Shown: positions 8,846 through 17,993, counted from the first letter of the stretch. The stretch: 46,012 bases of DNA from Oscillospiraceae bacterium (GCA_028689635.1 JAQVCU010000010.1:1-46012), one strand, 5' to 3'. Made by a program: numbers and translations. Notes: a model not told the origin generated them from the sequence alone.

Positions 8846-9964
8846 ATGGCTAAATTGAAAATTGGTATCGTTGGCTGCGGCAACATTGCCACGACCAAGC
8901 ATCTTCCCAACCTGGCTAAATTCCCCGATCGCTGCGAAATTGTCGCTTTCTGCGATATCGTAGAGGAGAAAGCGGTCAAAGCAAAAGCGAAATATGGTAC
9001 CCCCGACGCCAAAGTTTTCACCGATTATAAAGAACTCATCAAAATGGATCTGGACGCTGTCCATGTCTGCACCCCCAACCGCTCTCACAGCGAGATCGCC
9101 GTTGCGGCTCTGGAAGCCGGAAACAACGTCATGTGCGAAAAACCCATGGCGATCAACTCCGCCGAGGCCCTGGCCATGGTGGAAGCGGCCGAGCGCACTG
9201 GCAAGCTGCTGACCATCGGCTATCAGAACCGTTTCCGCGTTGACACCCAGACCCTGAAAAAGATGGCTGTCAGCGGTGAGCTGGGCGATATCTACATGGC
9301 CAAAGCCCACGCTCTGCGCCGTCGCGGCATCCCCACCTGGGGCGTGTTCACCAACAAGTTTGAGCAGGGCGGCGGTCCCCTCATCGATATCGGCACCCAC
9401 TCCCTGGATATCACCCTGTGGATCATGGACAACTACAAACCCGTAGCGGTCTCCGGTTCCACCTATAACACCCTGGGCACCACCCTGGCTGGCGATGAGC
9501 AGGGCACCGAGGATCACTGGGATCCCAAGACCTATGAGGTAGAGGACGCTGCCTTTGGTTTTGTAAAATTTGAAAACGGCGCTACCGTGTTCCTGGAGTC
9601 CTCCTGGGCCCTGAACACCACCGATGAGCGTCAGGCCATGACCACCGTGTACGGCACCAAAGCCGGCGCCGCCATGGAATTCCCCATGGGCGCCAAAGGC
9701 ACCGACCGTGTCCTGCGCGTCAACACTGTCCAGAACGGCCGTCAGACCATCCTGGAGCCCAACGTCTCCGAGGGCAAATCCTCTTCCGCCGACCTGATCT
9801 TCAATTACCCCGGCGCCGAGAAGGAAGCCATTACCTGGCTCAACGCCCTGGAAGGCAAAGGCGAGCTGGTGGTCAAGCCCCGTCAGGCCTATACCGTCAC
9901 CCGCATCCTGGAGGCCATTTACGAGGCCGCCAACACCGGTAAGACCGTTTACATCAAAGACTGA
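8846..9964 (+). CDS. Gfo/Idh/MocA family oxidoreductase
   Basis: NAD(P)-dependent sugar or inositol dehydrogenase family enzyme, 372 aa, cytoplasmic. ATG 8846 follows AGAGAGG. The N-terminal Rossmann domain has GIVGCGNIA as dinucleotide-binding motif and the CEKPMAIN segment with the conserved Lys of this family. The C-terminal domain carries GGGPLIDIGTHSLDITLWIM, containing the Asp and His expected in the active site. Together with two TIM-barrel isomerases it makes an oxidation/isomerisation module for a sugar, glycoside or cyclitol, probably the transporter's cargo. Codon use resembles the highly expressed binding protein. Confidence 0.92.
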   Translation: MAKLKIGIVGCGNIATTKHLPNLAKFPDRCEIVAFCDIVEEKAVKAKAKYGTPDAKVFTDYKELIKMDLDAVHVCTPNRSHSEIAVAALEAGNNVMCEKPMAINSAEALAMVEAAERTGKLLTIGYQNRFRVDTQTLKKMAVSGELGDIYMAKAHALRRRGIPTWGVFTNKFEQGGGPLIDIGTHSLDITLWIMDNYKPVAVSGSTYNTLGTTLAGDEQGTEDHWDPKTYEVEDAAFGFVKFENGATVFLESSWALNTTDERQAMTTVYGTKAGAAMEFPMGAKGTDRVLRVNTVQNGRQTILEPNVSEGKSSSADLIFNYPGAEKEAITWLNALEGKGELVVKPRQAYTVTRILEAIYEAANTGKTVYIKD

Positions 9965-9985
9965 CCCGCATTTTTGTTCCTTTCT

Positions 9986-10013
9986 GCTGTCCGCTCCCAC
10001 GGGGGCGGACAGC
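9986..10013 (+). terminator. Hairpin after oxidoreductase gene
   Basis: GCTGTCCGCTCCC (9986-9998) pairs with GGGGGCGGACAGC (10001-10013), one G-U pair. It has no T run and lies just before a second hairpin that does. Confidence 0.5.
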
Positions 10014-10025
10014 TTGGAAAGGGAA

Positions 10026-10060
10026 AAAACTCTGGGCGTTTGCCCCGAGTTTTCTTTTTA
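10026..10060 (+). terminator. Terminator before the MFS genes
   Basis: AAAACTC-T-GGGC (10026-10037) and GCCC-C-GAGTTTT (10042-10053), followed by CTTTTT. It likely ends the isomerase-oxidoreductase transcript; read-through could still reach the MFS genes, for which I see no clear promoter. Confidence 0.75.
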
Positions 10061-10169
10061 CTGTTTTTTTGCCTTTTTGACGGCGGATTTGGCCGAAAAA
10101 GGGCGTTCCTGCAAGGGCAGGATGTGCGCCAAAAGCTGCTTTTGGCACAGCCAGTGGGTTAGGAGACGA

Positions 10170-11621
10170 ATGAAAATGGGCCTTCAACAAATGGGAGAAA
10201 AAGAAGCGAAGCGTTCTTTGTATGCGGCGTGTATGCTGCGCATTTATTTAAGTTTAAACAACCTTGGCTTTTCGGTTTCTCTCCCCGTCATCACCAAACA
10301 GTACGATGCGCTGGAATGGTTTGCGATCATTCTGGTGGTGGGCTCTACCGCTTCTACCATCGTCAGCGCCTTTGCCGGGCGTTTTACCACCATGCTCGGG
10401 CGGCGCAAAACGATCATGATTTCGACGATCGGCACAGCGGCCACTTCGCTGTTCTGCGCTTTTTCCGGCTCTTTGGGGCTTTTTGTCATTGGCTACTTTT
10501 TCATGAATATTTTTTACGGCGTGGCCAGTACCATGCCTGTGGCCATTGTGGTGGACAGCACCGATCCCGAGGAGCGTCCCCGCTATATGTCCCTTTACTC
10601 GGTGATGAACAACACCGGTTCTTTGCTGGGCCCCCTGCTGGGCGGCCTGATCACCGATCTTTTTGGCTTTACCTATACGCCCATCTATCCGTTGCCCCTG
10701 GCTGCGGTATCGCTCTTTTTGCTGATGCGCTTTTACCGCCAGCCCGCCGGGGCAAAGCACGAGCCCTTCGATTTTGCGGGCAGCGCCCTGATCATCGGCG
10801 GGGTGGGCAGCCTGATCGTCTTTTTGAATACGGCGGGAAAACAGCTGGCCTGGACGTCTCCGGTGCTTTGGGGGCTGGGCGCCATGTTCCTGCTTTGTCT
10901 TGTGGTGTTTCTGCGCCAAGGCAGGCGCTGCCCCTATGCGATCATTCCCCTGAAACTGTTTTCCATTCCGTCTTTTTCATTGGCCAATATCCTCATTCCC
11001 CTGATCCTGCCCCAGATGACCCTGAGCTCCAGCTTTACCTTGCTTTTGGTGCAGTCCGGTATGGGCCGTTCGGCGGCGTCCAGCGCCACCTACGCCATCC
11101 CAAAGACTTTGGCCATTATCTGCATGTCCCTGTTTTTTGGGCGCTGGATCTCCCATCATCATTCCTGGCAGAAGAAATTTGTCGTCCTGGGCGGCCTTTT
11201 CATCGGCGGCATGGAGCTGCTGATGGGCCTTGCCAGCGGGATGGAGAGCTTCCCCACGCTGCTGTACGGCTTTAATTTCCTTCTGGGCGTGGGAGAGGCC
11301 ATGTATTATATGACGCTTTATCCCCTTTATCAGCGGGATCTGGACGCGCAGCAGCTCCCCACCGGGATCTCCGCCCAGTTCCTGATCGCCATGCTGTCCC
11401 TGAGCCTGACATCCACCGCCTATGGGGCGATCCTTTCCGCCATGGGCAACGATATTATGGCGGCTTACCCGGTGATGTGCTTTGTCACCCTGATCCCCAC
11501 CGGGATCTATCTGCTTGTCGCTTCGCTCTGCCTGCGGTCCTCGGGAGAGGATCACGTCCCCATGGGTGTTTTCCTGCCCGGCAGAGGAAAAACGGCAGGG
11601 GAAACCCCAGGCCAGCGGTGA
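10170..11621 (+). CDS. MFS transporter (copy 1)
   Basis: Major facilitator permease, 483 aa, with 12 or more membrane segments. ATG 10170 has AGGAG just upstream; an in-frame ATG at 10176 is also possible. Family signs: the loop after segment 2 reads GRRKTIM, and a PEERPRYMSLYSVMNNTGSLLGPLLGG segment resembles segments 4-5 of drug/H+ antiporter MFS proteins. It is clearly paralogous to the next gene (shared LRIYLSLNNLGFSVSLP and QSGMG patterns). Neighbours suggest a role in sugar or glycoside handling or product export, but the substrate cannot be read. Confidence 0.88.
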   Translation: MKMGLQQMGEKEAKRSLYAACMLRIYLSLNNLGFSVSLPVITKQYDALEWFAIILVVGSTASTIVSAFAGRFTTMLGRRKTIMISTIGTAATSLFCAFSGSLGLFVIGYFFMNIFYGVASTMPVAIVVDSTDPEERPRYMSLYSVMNNTGSLLGPLLGGLITDLFGFTYTPIYPLPLAAVSLFLLMRFYRQPAGAKHEPFDFAGSALIIGGVGSLIVFLNTAGKQLAWTSPVLWGLGAMFLLCLVVFLRQGRRCPYAIIPLKLFSIPSFSLANILIPLILPQMTLSSSFTLLLVQSGMGRSAASSATYAIPKTLAIICMSLFFGRWISHHHSWQKKFVVLGGLFIGGMELLMGLASGMESFPTLLYGFNFLLGVGEAMYYMTLYPLYQRDLDAQQLPTGISAQFLIAMLSLSLTSTAYGAILSAMGNDIMAAYPVMCFVTLIPTGIYLLVASLCLRSSGEDHVPMGVFLPGRGKTAGETPGQR

Positions 11622-11661
11622 CTGCGCTGCGGGGCCGAGCAAAAAGGAAAGGTTGAACAAA

Positions 11662-13059
11662 ATGGATTCTGTCGAATCGATCCGGGCGGAGGTAAGATCC
11701 AAACAGCGGAGCCTGGCTGCCGCTTATATCCTGCGGGTGTATTTGAGCATCAACTCCCTGGGGTTTACGGTCTCTTTGCCTACTATTATGAAGGAATTCG
11801 GCGCTTTGGATTTTTATCCGGTGCTGATGGTTTTAAATACGGCCTCCATGGCCATCCTCGCCCTGGTGGGCGGAAAGCTCATCGATATGGTGGGCGTCAA
11901 GCGGATGACGGTGGTGGCGGTCACCGGCGTTTCGGTGGCGGCGGCCTTTGCGGCCTTTGCCCCCAATCTTTCGATCTTCGTTATTTTTTATATTGCCATG
12001 GCGGCCTGCCACGGAATCGGCATCAGCATGCCTGTGGCCATTATCTGTGATGTGACCCACAGCGAAGAGCGCTCCCGCTACATGGGCCTTTACTCCGCGG
12101 CAAACAACCTCGGCCTGCTGGTCGGGCCGCTATTGGGCGGTGTGGTCACCGATAATCTGGGCTACCACATTACCCCTTTGTACCCGCTGTTCATGCCGGT
12201 GGTGGTGCTGTTTCTCATCATCCGCTACTACCCCAAAAAGCAAAGCGCCGTGCGCCAGCATCTGGATATCCCCGGCGCATTGCTCTCGGCCCTTGTGATC
12301 GCCTCCTTTCTGGTGGTGCTCAACGTCGGCGGAAAATATTTCCCCTGGTCGTCGCCGGTGGTGTGGGGAACGGCCATCGCTTTTGTGGTGTTCCTGTTGG
12401 CCTTCCTTTTTTGGGAAAAACGCTCCAGCCGCCCTTTGCTGAACCTGCGGCTGTTCAAGATCCCTTCCTTTACCATTGGGGTGCTCATGGTTCTGCTGGG
12501 TATGCCCAGCATCAATCTGGCGGCCAACTATGTCACGCTTTATGTGCAAAGCGGTATGGGCTATTCCGCCACCTTCAGCGGCACTTTCGCCTTGCCAAAA
12601 ACATGTTTCGTCATCTTGGTAACGGTCGTTCTGGGCGGGTGGCTTTCGCGCCATACCAGCTGGCATAAGGGCTTGCTGATTCTGGGGGCCTGCGTTACCT
12701 TTGGCACCAGCCTGTTGTTGTTCTTTGGAACAGGCACCGGCAGCAACACGCTGACGATCCTGGTCCTGTATGTGGTCACCAGCTTTTACGGCGTGGGGGA
12801 GGGCCTCAATTACATGACGGCGCACCCATATTATCAAAAGGATCTGCCGGAAAGTGACCTTGGCTCCGGGATCTCGGTGCAGACCTTGTGCACCACCATG
12901 GGCGCGACCCTTTCCGCTACCTCTTACGGGGCGGTGCTCAACGGCTTCGGCGGCGATGTGGCGGTGGCGTTTCCCTACATGGGGCTGGTGGTCTGTGTGG
13001 CTTCGGCGCTGTACCTCGTTTTAGGCATCTTTTTCGTCAAGTTTGGGACGAAGGAATAG
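11662..13059 (+). CDS. MFS transporter (copy 2)
   Basis: Paralogue of the preceding transporter, 465 aa. ATG 11662 lies nine bases after AAGGAAAGG. It shares N-terminal LRVYLSINSLGFTVSLPTI, the SEERSRYMGLYSAANNLGLLVGPLLGG segment and YVQSGMGYSATFSGTFALPK with copy 1, with hydrophobic segments throughout. Tandem duplication followed by divergence is the simplest history; a heteromeric transporter is less likely for this family. The gene follows copy 1 by 40 bases and is probably co-transcribed. Confidence 0.88.
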   Translation: MDSVESIRAEVRSKQRSLAAAYILRVYLSINSLGFTVSLPTIMKEFGALDFYPVLMVLNTASMAILALVGGKLIDMVGVKRMTVVAVTGVSVAAAFAAFAPNLSIFVIFYIAMAACHGIGISMPVAIICDVTHSEERSRYMGLYSAANNLGLLVGPLLGGVVTDNLGYHITPLYPLFMPVVVLFLIIRYYPKKQSAVRQHLDIPGALLSALVIASFLVVLNVGGKYFPWSSPVVWGTAIAFVVFLLAFLFWEKRSSRPLLNLRLFKIPSFTIGVLMVLLGMPSINLAANYVTLYVQSGMGYSATFSGTFALPKTCFVILVTVVLGGWLSRHTSWHKGLLILGACVTFGTSLLLFFGTGTGSNTLTILVLYVVTSFYGVGEGLNYMTAHPYYQKDLPESDLGSGISVQTLCTTMGATLSATSYGAVLNGFGGDVAVAFPYMGLVVCVASALYLVLGIFFVKFGTKE

Positions 13060-13107
13060 CGGGGATAGCCCGCCGTTTTTTACATCAAAATGGTAGGAGG
13101 TGCGGCA

Positions 13108-14166
13108 ATGGAGCTGATCTTGACGCTTCTGATCGCGGTGGCAGGCGGCCTGCTTGCCCTGAAACTAAAGGTGCCCGCCGGCGCAATTATCGGCGGCATG
13201 GTTTTTGTGGCGGCTTTTAATATCCTTTTTGGAATGGCCTCTATGCCCTCCGAAACGCGGGTGGTGGTACAGTCGGTGGCCGGGGCGCTGATCGGCGCCA
13301 GCATCGATAAAGAGGACGTTCTGCGTCTGAAAAGAATGGCCGGAACCGCCTTTACCATGGTGATCCTGATGTTGATCCTCAGCGCCGGAGCTGGGTTTTT
13401 GCTCTTTTTCCTCTCCGATATGGATATTGCCACCTGCCTCTTTTCTGTGGCCCCCGGCGGCATGATGGATATGACCCTGGCGAGCCAGGATCTCGGCGCC
13501 GACGCCTCCCGCGTGGTGCTGTTCCAGATCCTGCGGGTGATGATCGTCATCGGCATTTTCCCGACGATCCTGAAAGTGATCTCAAAGAAATTTGACCACA
13601 GCCACGACGGGCAGCCCGTGGTCTCGGCCCAGGAGCAGATGTCCCACGGCCGGGTGCTCACCTCCAAACAAAAATACTGCTATCTGGCCATTACGCTGGC
13701 CATTGGCTTTGCCTCCGGCATTTTGGGCAAACTTTCCGGGATCCCTGCGGGCACCATGATCTTCTCCATGGCGGCGGTGGGGGTGTTCAACGTTTTGACC
13801 GGCAAAGGGTATCTTCCCATGTGGCTGAAAAAGGCGGCGCAGATGTGCTCCGGCGCGCTGATCGGCGTGCAGGTCTGCCGGGATGACCTCAACGGGCTCG
13901 GTTCCATTTTGCTGCTGGCGCTGATGTTGATCCTCTGTTATCTGCTCATTACGGTGGGCCTGAGCGTGTTCATCAGCCGGGTCAAAAATATCGACCTGAC
14001 AACGGCGCTGTTTGCCCTGTGCCCCGGCGGCCTCACCGACGTGGCGCTGATCTCCGCGGAGATGGGGGCACATATGCCGACGGTGGCGGTCATCCAGACC
14101 TTGCGCCTGGTGGGAGTCGTTACCTTTTTCCCATTGCTGACCAACCTGATGGTCGGCATCCTATAA
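13108..14166 (+). CDS. AbrB-family (COG3180) membrane protein
   Basis: Integral membrane protein, 352 aa, about ten segments. ATG 13108 was chosen because AGGAGG (13095-13100) precedes it. The two halves repeat each other: VPAGAIIGGMVFVAAFNIL with IPAGTMIFSMAAVGVFNVL, and VAPGGMMDMTLASQDLGAD with LCPGGLTDVALISAEMGAH. This duplicated architecture with a PGG(M/L)(M/T)D motif defines the AbrB/ammonia monooxygenase-like family, often called a putative regulator or transporter; it is unrelated to the DNA-binding AbrB. The true role is not established. It lies in line with the MFS genes, 48 bases on. Confidence 0.85.
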   Translation: MELILTLLIAVAGGLLALKLKVPAGAIIGGMVFVAAFNILFGMASMPSETRVVVQSVAGALIGASIDKEDVLRLKRMAGTAFTMVILMLILSAGAGFLLFFLSDMDIATCLFSVAPGGMMDMTLASQDLGADASRVVLFQILRVMIVIGIFPTILKVISKKFDHSHDGQPVVSAQEQMSHGRVLTSKQKYCYLAITLAIGFASGILGKLSGIPAGTMIFSMAAVGVFNVLTGKGYLPMWLKKAAQMCSGALIGVQVCRDDLNGLGSILLLALMLILCYLLITVGLSVFISRVKNIDLTTALFALCPGGLTDVALISAEMGAHMPTVAVIQTLRLVGVVTFFPLLTNLMVGIL

Positions 14167-14205
14167 TTTTTTGACAGACCTCTATCATGATACAGACCTC
14201 AAACA

Positions 14206-14241
14206 CAAAAAGGGCGGAGCCGCATGGCTTCGCCCTTTTTG
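14206..14241. terminator. Bidirectional terminator
   Basis: ACAAAAAGGGCGGAGC pairs with GCTTCGCCCTTTTTGT around a short loop (one G-U pair), with a T run on either strand. It serves the + strand operon ending at 14166 and bioY ending at 14257 on the - strand. Confidence 0.9.
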
Positions 14242-14256
14242 TATGGGGGAAAAGGA

Positions 14257-14829
14257 TTATGCCGGCGTCCATCCGGCGCGGGCAAGGGGCCCCCGCAGCC
14301 GTTTGGCCAGCAGGGAGGCCAGCAGGATCTTAACGGCGTCGCCGGGGAGGAAGGGAAAGACGCAGTAGCCCAGGCTGGTGAATAGGTCAAGACCTGCCAC
14401 GGCCATGAACCAGAGGGTGCCAAACAGGTAACAGAGCAGTACCCCCAAAGCCATGGCGGCGCACAAAAGGGAAAAGCGATCCCCCCACAGGCGGGTGAGA
14501 AGACCCACCGTCAGGGCGCAGAGGATATAGCCGACGATGTAACCGCCGGTTTTCCCGAACAAAACGCCGGGGCCGGAGCCAAAACCGGCAAAGACCGGGA
14601 CGCCGATCAGGCCCATCAGGGCGTAAACGGCCATGCTGACCGGGCCGTATTTGGGCCCGAGCAGGGCCCCGGCAAGATGTACGCTGAGCAGGGCCAGATT
14701 GATGGGGACAAAAGGGATGGCGATCTGAAATTGAGAGCATACGGCAGTGAGGGCGGCAAAAAGAGCGCACAGGGTCAACGCCTTGGTGTTTTGCCGCAGC
14801 TTTTGCGCGGAAGGGGTAAGGTCGCTCAT
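14257..14829 (-). CDS. bioY: Biotin transporter substrate-binding protein BioY
   Basis: Membrane S-component of an ECF-type biotin transporter, 190 aa with about six segments. The start at 14829 has GGAGG upstream (CCTCC on the + strand near 14838). Typical BioY features: ALCALFAALTAVCSQFQIAIPFVPINL near the N-terminus, then LAGALLGPKYGPVSMAVYALMGLIGVPVFAGFGSGPGVLFGKTGGYIVGY, and a late FLPGDAVKILLASLLAKRL with the Asp-Lys pair seen in the family. No ECF ATPase or EcfT lies nearby, so it would share a general module or act alone. A probable BirA operator covers its promoter. Confidence 0.95.
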   Translation of the reverse strand: MSDLTPSAQKLRQNTKALTLCALFAALTAVCSQFQIAIPFVPINLALLSVHLAGALLGPKYGPVSMAVYALMGLIGVPVFAGFGSGPGVLFGKTGGYIVGYILCALTVGLLTRLWGDRFSLLCAAMALGVLLCYLFGTLWFMAVAGLDLFTSLGYCVFPFLPGDAVKILLASLLAKRLRGPLARAGWTPA

Positions 14830-14900
14830 GGAAGGGCCTCCTATGATCATATCGTGTCGTGGTGGGATGCCTTTTTGGGATCGGGCGGCGTCCCAGGAAT

Positions 14901-14955
14901 ACTTTACCCGATGAAGAAACAATTGTCAACTATTTTTAAGTAAAAAAGTTGAAAA
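14901..14955 (-). promoter_or_regulatory. bioY promoter with BirA operator
   Basis: On the - strand: TTGACA (14929-14924), 17-bp spacer, TAAAGT (14906-14901). Overlapping the -35 box is an inverted repeat read on the + strand as TTGTCAAC (14923-14930), 17 bp, GTTGAAAA (14948-14955). This matches the spacing and half-sites of BirA operators (TTGTWAAC, ~16-18 bp, GTTWACAA), so biotin-dependent repression is predicted. Confidence 0.75.
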
Positions 14956-15021
14956 TAAAGGCAAAAGGCGGCGGCCCGCCTGTCCGGGAACAGGCCGGGC
15001 AGCCGTGCGTTTTGGTTAGAC

Positions 15022-15053
15022 AAAAACCCGGGGACGCTGGCAGCGTCCCCGGG
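15022..15053 (-). terminator. Terminator of aspS-gatCAB operon
   Basis: Perfect 12-bp stem CCCGGGGACGCT/AGCGTCCCCGGG (15027-15038, 15042-15053) with a three-base loop and a T run on the - strand at 15026-15022. Confidence 0.93.
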
Positions 15054-15108
15054 CCAAAAAGAAAGCGGACAAACGAGATCCTGTTTTCGCCGGGCAGGCC
15101 CGGCGCGG

Positions 15109-16530
15109 TTAAGGCTGAAGCAGGCCCTTTAAGACCTTTTCCGCCGCGGCGGCGTTGGCCCGGCCGCGGGTGGCGCGCATAACGGCGCCGATGAGGGCCT
15201 GCAAGGCTTTTTCTTTGCCTCCCAGGTATCCTTCCACCGCCTTGGGGTCGGCCTCGATGGCGGCGCGGCAGAGCTCTGTGAGTTTGGCGTCGTCCACGGC
15301 TTCCATATCGGCGGCGGAGAGCAGCTCCCCGGGCCCTTTGCCGGAATCCAGCATCTTTTCCAGGGTGGATTTGGCAAGGCCCATATTGATCTTTCCCTCT
15401 TCCACCAGGGCCGCCAGATCGTGGAGGGCCTTGGCGTCAAAGGGAATGGCGCAGGCCTCTTTGGCCGATTCGCTTCCCAGGCGGCTGAACACCTGGCCTA
15501 TGAGGAAGTTTGCGGCGGTTTTAGGTTTGGCAAGGCCTGCGGCGGCCTCGTCAAAATAATCGGCGCAGCGAGGATAGCGCGCCAACAGGGCGGCGTCGGC
15601 CGGGGAAAGGCCATACTGGCCGGCAAAGCGGGCGGCCTTTTGGGCGGGCAACTCGGGCAGGGAGGCGCGAAGCTGTTCAATCTCTTCCCCGGTGGTGAGG
15701 ATGGTCACCAGATCCGGGTCGCGGAAATAGCGGTAGTCCTGGGCGTCCTCTTTGCCGCGCATGCTTTCGGTGACGCCGGCGGCAACGTCGTAGCGCAGGG
15801 TCTCCTGTACCACGGTTTCTCCGGCCTCCAGCAGTTCCACCTGACGGGAAAACTCGTATTCCATGGCCCGGGCGATATAGGTAAAGGAGTTCATGTTTTT
15901 GATTTCGGTACGGGTGCCGAAGGCGGCGCTGCCCTTGGGGCGCACCGAGATGTTCACGTCGCAGCGCAGGGAACCTTCCTCCATTTTGCAGTCGGAGACC
16001 CCCAGGTATTTCATGGTCAGCTGTAGGCGTTCCACATATTCTTTTACTTCGTCGATGCTGCGGAAATCCGGTTCAGTGACGATCTCAATCAGGGGGACGC
16101 CCCCCCGGTTGTAATCCACAAAGGTATCGCCCTGCTCGTGCACCAGCTTGCCGGCGTCCTCTTCGATGTGGATGCGGTTGATGCGGATGACCCTTCCGTT
16201 TGAAAGCTCCATGGAGCCGTCGCGGCATAGGGGCTTGTCGAACTGAGAGATCTGGTAGGCTTTGGGCAGATCGGGATAGACATAGTTTTTGCGGTCCATT
16301 TTAGAGATCTCGCTGATCTGGCAATCCAGGGCCAGGCCGGCCCGGATGGCCGAGCGTACCACCTGGCGGTTTAGCTTTGGCAGGGTGCCCGGCAGCCCGA
16401 TGCAGACCGGGCAGCAATGGGTGTTGGGCTCGCTGCCGAAGGCGGTGGTGCAGGAACAGAAGATCTTGGTTTTGGTGGAGAGCTCCACATGGGTCTCCAG
16501 GCCGGCGACCAATTCGTATTCACGGCTCAT
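15109..16530 (-). CDS. gatB: Asp-tRNA(Asn)/Glu-tRNA(Gln) amidotransferase subunit B
   Basis: Subunit B of GatCAB, 473 aa, near the family's usual length. It binds misacylated tRNA, phosphorylates the Glu or Asp on it and accepts ammonia from GatA. Start ATG 16530 overlaps the gatA stop (ATGA), implying translational coupling. Seen: N-terminal GLETHVEL, Cys residues of the zinc site (CSCTTAFG and CCPVCIGLPG), YRYFRDPDL in the central cradle domain, and a C-terminal YqeY-like tail ending near VMRATRGRANAAAAEKVL. Last gene of the operon, followed by a strong terminator. Confidence 0.97.
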   Translation of the reverse strand: MSREYELVAGLETHVELSTKTKIFCSCTTAFGSEPNTHCCPVCIGLPGTLPKLNRQVVRSAIRAGLALDCQISEISKMDRKNYVYPDLPKAYQISQFDKPLCRDGSMELSNGRVIRINRIHIEEDAGKLVHEQGDTFVDYNRGGVPLIEIVTEPDFRSIDEVKEYVERLQLTMKYLGVSDCKMEEGSLRCDVNISVRPKGSAAFGTRTEIKNMNSFTYIARAMEYEFSRQVELLEAGETVVQETLRYDVAAGVTESMRGKEDAQDYRYFRDPDLVTILTTGEEIEQLRASLPELPAQKAARFAGQYGLSPADAALLARYPRCADYFDEAAAGLAKPKTAANFLIGQVFSRLGSESAKEACAIPFDAKALHDLAALVEEGKINMGLAKSTLEKMLDSGKGPGELLSAADMEAVDDAKLTELCRAAIEADPKAVEGYLGGKEKALQALIGAVMRATRGRANAAAAEKVLKGLLQP

Positions 16531-17978
16531 AACGATACCCCCCATTTTGTGCGCCGATATTGTCCCGCCGCTTTCTCGTACTGATGGGCGGCGGCGAGAA
16601 TGGTGTTTTCACAGAAGGTGTTGCCGATCAGCTGCATGCCGATGGGCAGGCCGTCCTGATCGCACCCGCAAGGGGTGGAAAGGGCGGGCAGCCCCGCAAT
16701 GTTCACCGGCACAGTGCAGATATCGGTGAGATAGGTCTCCACAGGGTCTGCGCCGGTAAAATTCAGGGGAAAGGCGGTCATGGGCACCGTGGGGGCCAGC
16801 ATGATATCGCATTTGCCAAAGGCCTGATGGAAGCCCTTGACGATGGCGCCGCGCAGGCCCTGGGCTTTTTTGTAGTAGGCGTCGTAATAGCCGGAACTTA
16901 GCACATAGTTGCCCAGCAGGATGCGGCGCTGGACCTCCTTGCCGAAACCTTCGCTGCGGGTGCGGCAGACCATGTCGTGAACGCCGTTGTAGTGCTCGGT
17001 GCGGTAGCCGTAGCGGATGCCGTCGTAGCGCCCCAGGTTGGAGGCGGCCTCGGCGCAGGCCAGGATGTAATAGACCGGCAGGGCGTATTTCAGCTCCGGC
17101 AGGGAAAAGGGAACGATCTCGGCCCCCAGAGAGCGGTAGACCGCCATGGCGTTTTCCAAAGCGGAGAGCACCTCCGGACGCACGCCGTCGTAATACTCCT
17201 CTGGGACGCCGATCCGCACACCCCGCAGGCCGTCTTCCAAATGAGGGGAGGCGGGGCCCAAAGCGCCTTTAGAGGTGGAATCCATGGGGTCGTACTGCGA
17301 GATGACGTCATAGACGGCAGCGCAGTCCTCGGCGCTGGGGGCGATGGGGCCGATCTGATCCAGGCTGGAGGCGTAGGCCACCAGGCCAAAGCGGGAGACG
17401 GCGCCGTAGGTGGGCTTTAGCCCGGTGACGCCGCAGAAGCTGGCGGGCTGGCGGATCGAACCGCCGGTATCGGAGCCAAGGCCGTAGGCGGCCAGGTTCC
17501 CCCCAACGGCGCTGGCCACGCCGCCGGAGCTGCCCCCCGCTACCCGGGAAAGGTCGTGAGGGTTGAGGGAGCCGCCAAAGCAGGAGGTCTCGCTGGAGGA
17601 ACCCATGGCGAACTCATCCATGTTGGTTTTGCCCAGCAGGACGGCGCCCTGTTTTTGCAGGATATCCCAGACGGTGGCATTGTAGATGGGGACATAGCCC
17701 TTCAAAATATTGGAGCAGCAGGTGGTTTCGATCCCTTTGGTGCAGAGGTTATCCTTAAGGGTCATGGGGACGCCCTCCAGGGGCAGCAGGGCCTCTTTGA
17801 CGGAGAGTTTCTGATCCACCTGGGCGGCGGCGGCCAGGGCGTCCTCAGGCGTGGCCCGGACATAGGCGTTTAGGCTGCCGTTGTCCCGCTCCATGGCGTC
17901 GAGATAGGCGCGGGTGAGCTCGGTGCAGGAAAATTCCCCTGCCATAAGCTTTTGCTGGATGGTTTTGATGATACCCAT
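16527..17978 (-). CDS. gatA: Asp-tRNA(Asn)/Glu-tRNA(Gln) amidotransferase subunit A
   Basis: Glutaminase subunit of GatCAB, 483 aa. It belongs to the amidase signature family with the Ser-cisSer-Lys triad at K75 (TLKDN), S150 (GGSSGG) and S174 (TGGSIR); the spacing equals the K79/S154/S178 triad known from Staphylococcus. It releases ammonia from Gln and channels it to GatB. Start ATG 17978 has GGAGGGG upstream. It lies 15 bases after gatC and overlaps gatB, in the order aspS-gatC-gatA-gatB. Confidence 0.97.
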   Translation of the reverse strand: MGIIKTIQQKLMAGEFSCTELTRAYLDAMERDNGSLNAYVRATPEDALAAAAQVDQKLSVKEALLPLEGVPMTLKDNLCTKGIETTCCSNILKGYVPIYNATVWDILQKQGAVLLGKTNMDEFAMGSSSETSCFGGSLNPHDLSRVAGGSSGGVASAVGGNLAAYGLGSDTGGSIRQPASFCGVTGLKPTYGAVSRFGLVAYASSLDQIGPIAPSAEDCAAVYDVISQYDPMDSTSKGALGPASPHLEDGLRGVRIGVPEEYYDGVRPEVLSALENAMAVYRSLGAEIVPFSLPELKYALPVYYILACAEAASNLGRYDGIRYGYRTEHYNGVHDMVCRTRSEGFGKEVQRRILLGNYVLSSGYYDAYYKKAQGLRGAIVKGFHQAFGKCDIMLAPTVPMTAFPLNFTGADPVETYLTDICTVPVNIAGLPALSTPCGCDQDGLPIGMQLIGNTFCENTILAAAHQYEKAAGQYRRTKWGVSL

Positions 17979-17993
17979 TGTTTCCCCTCCTTC

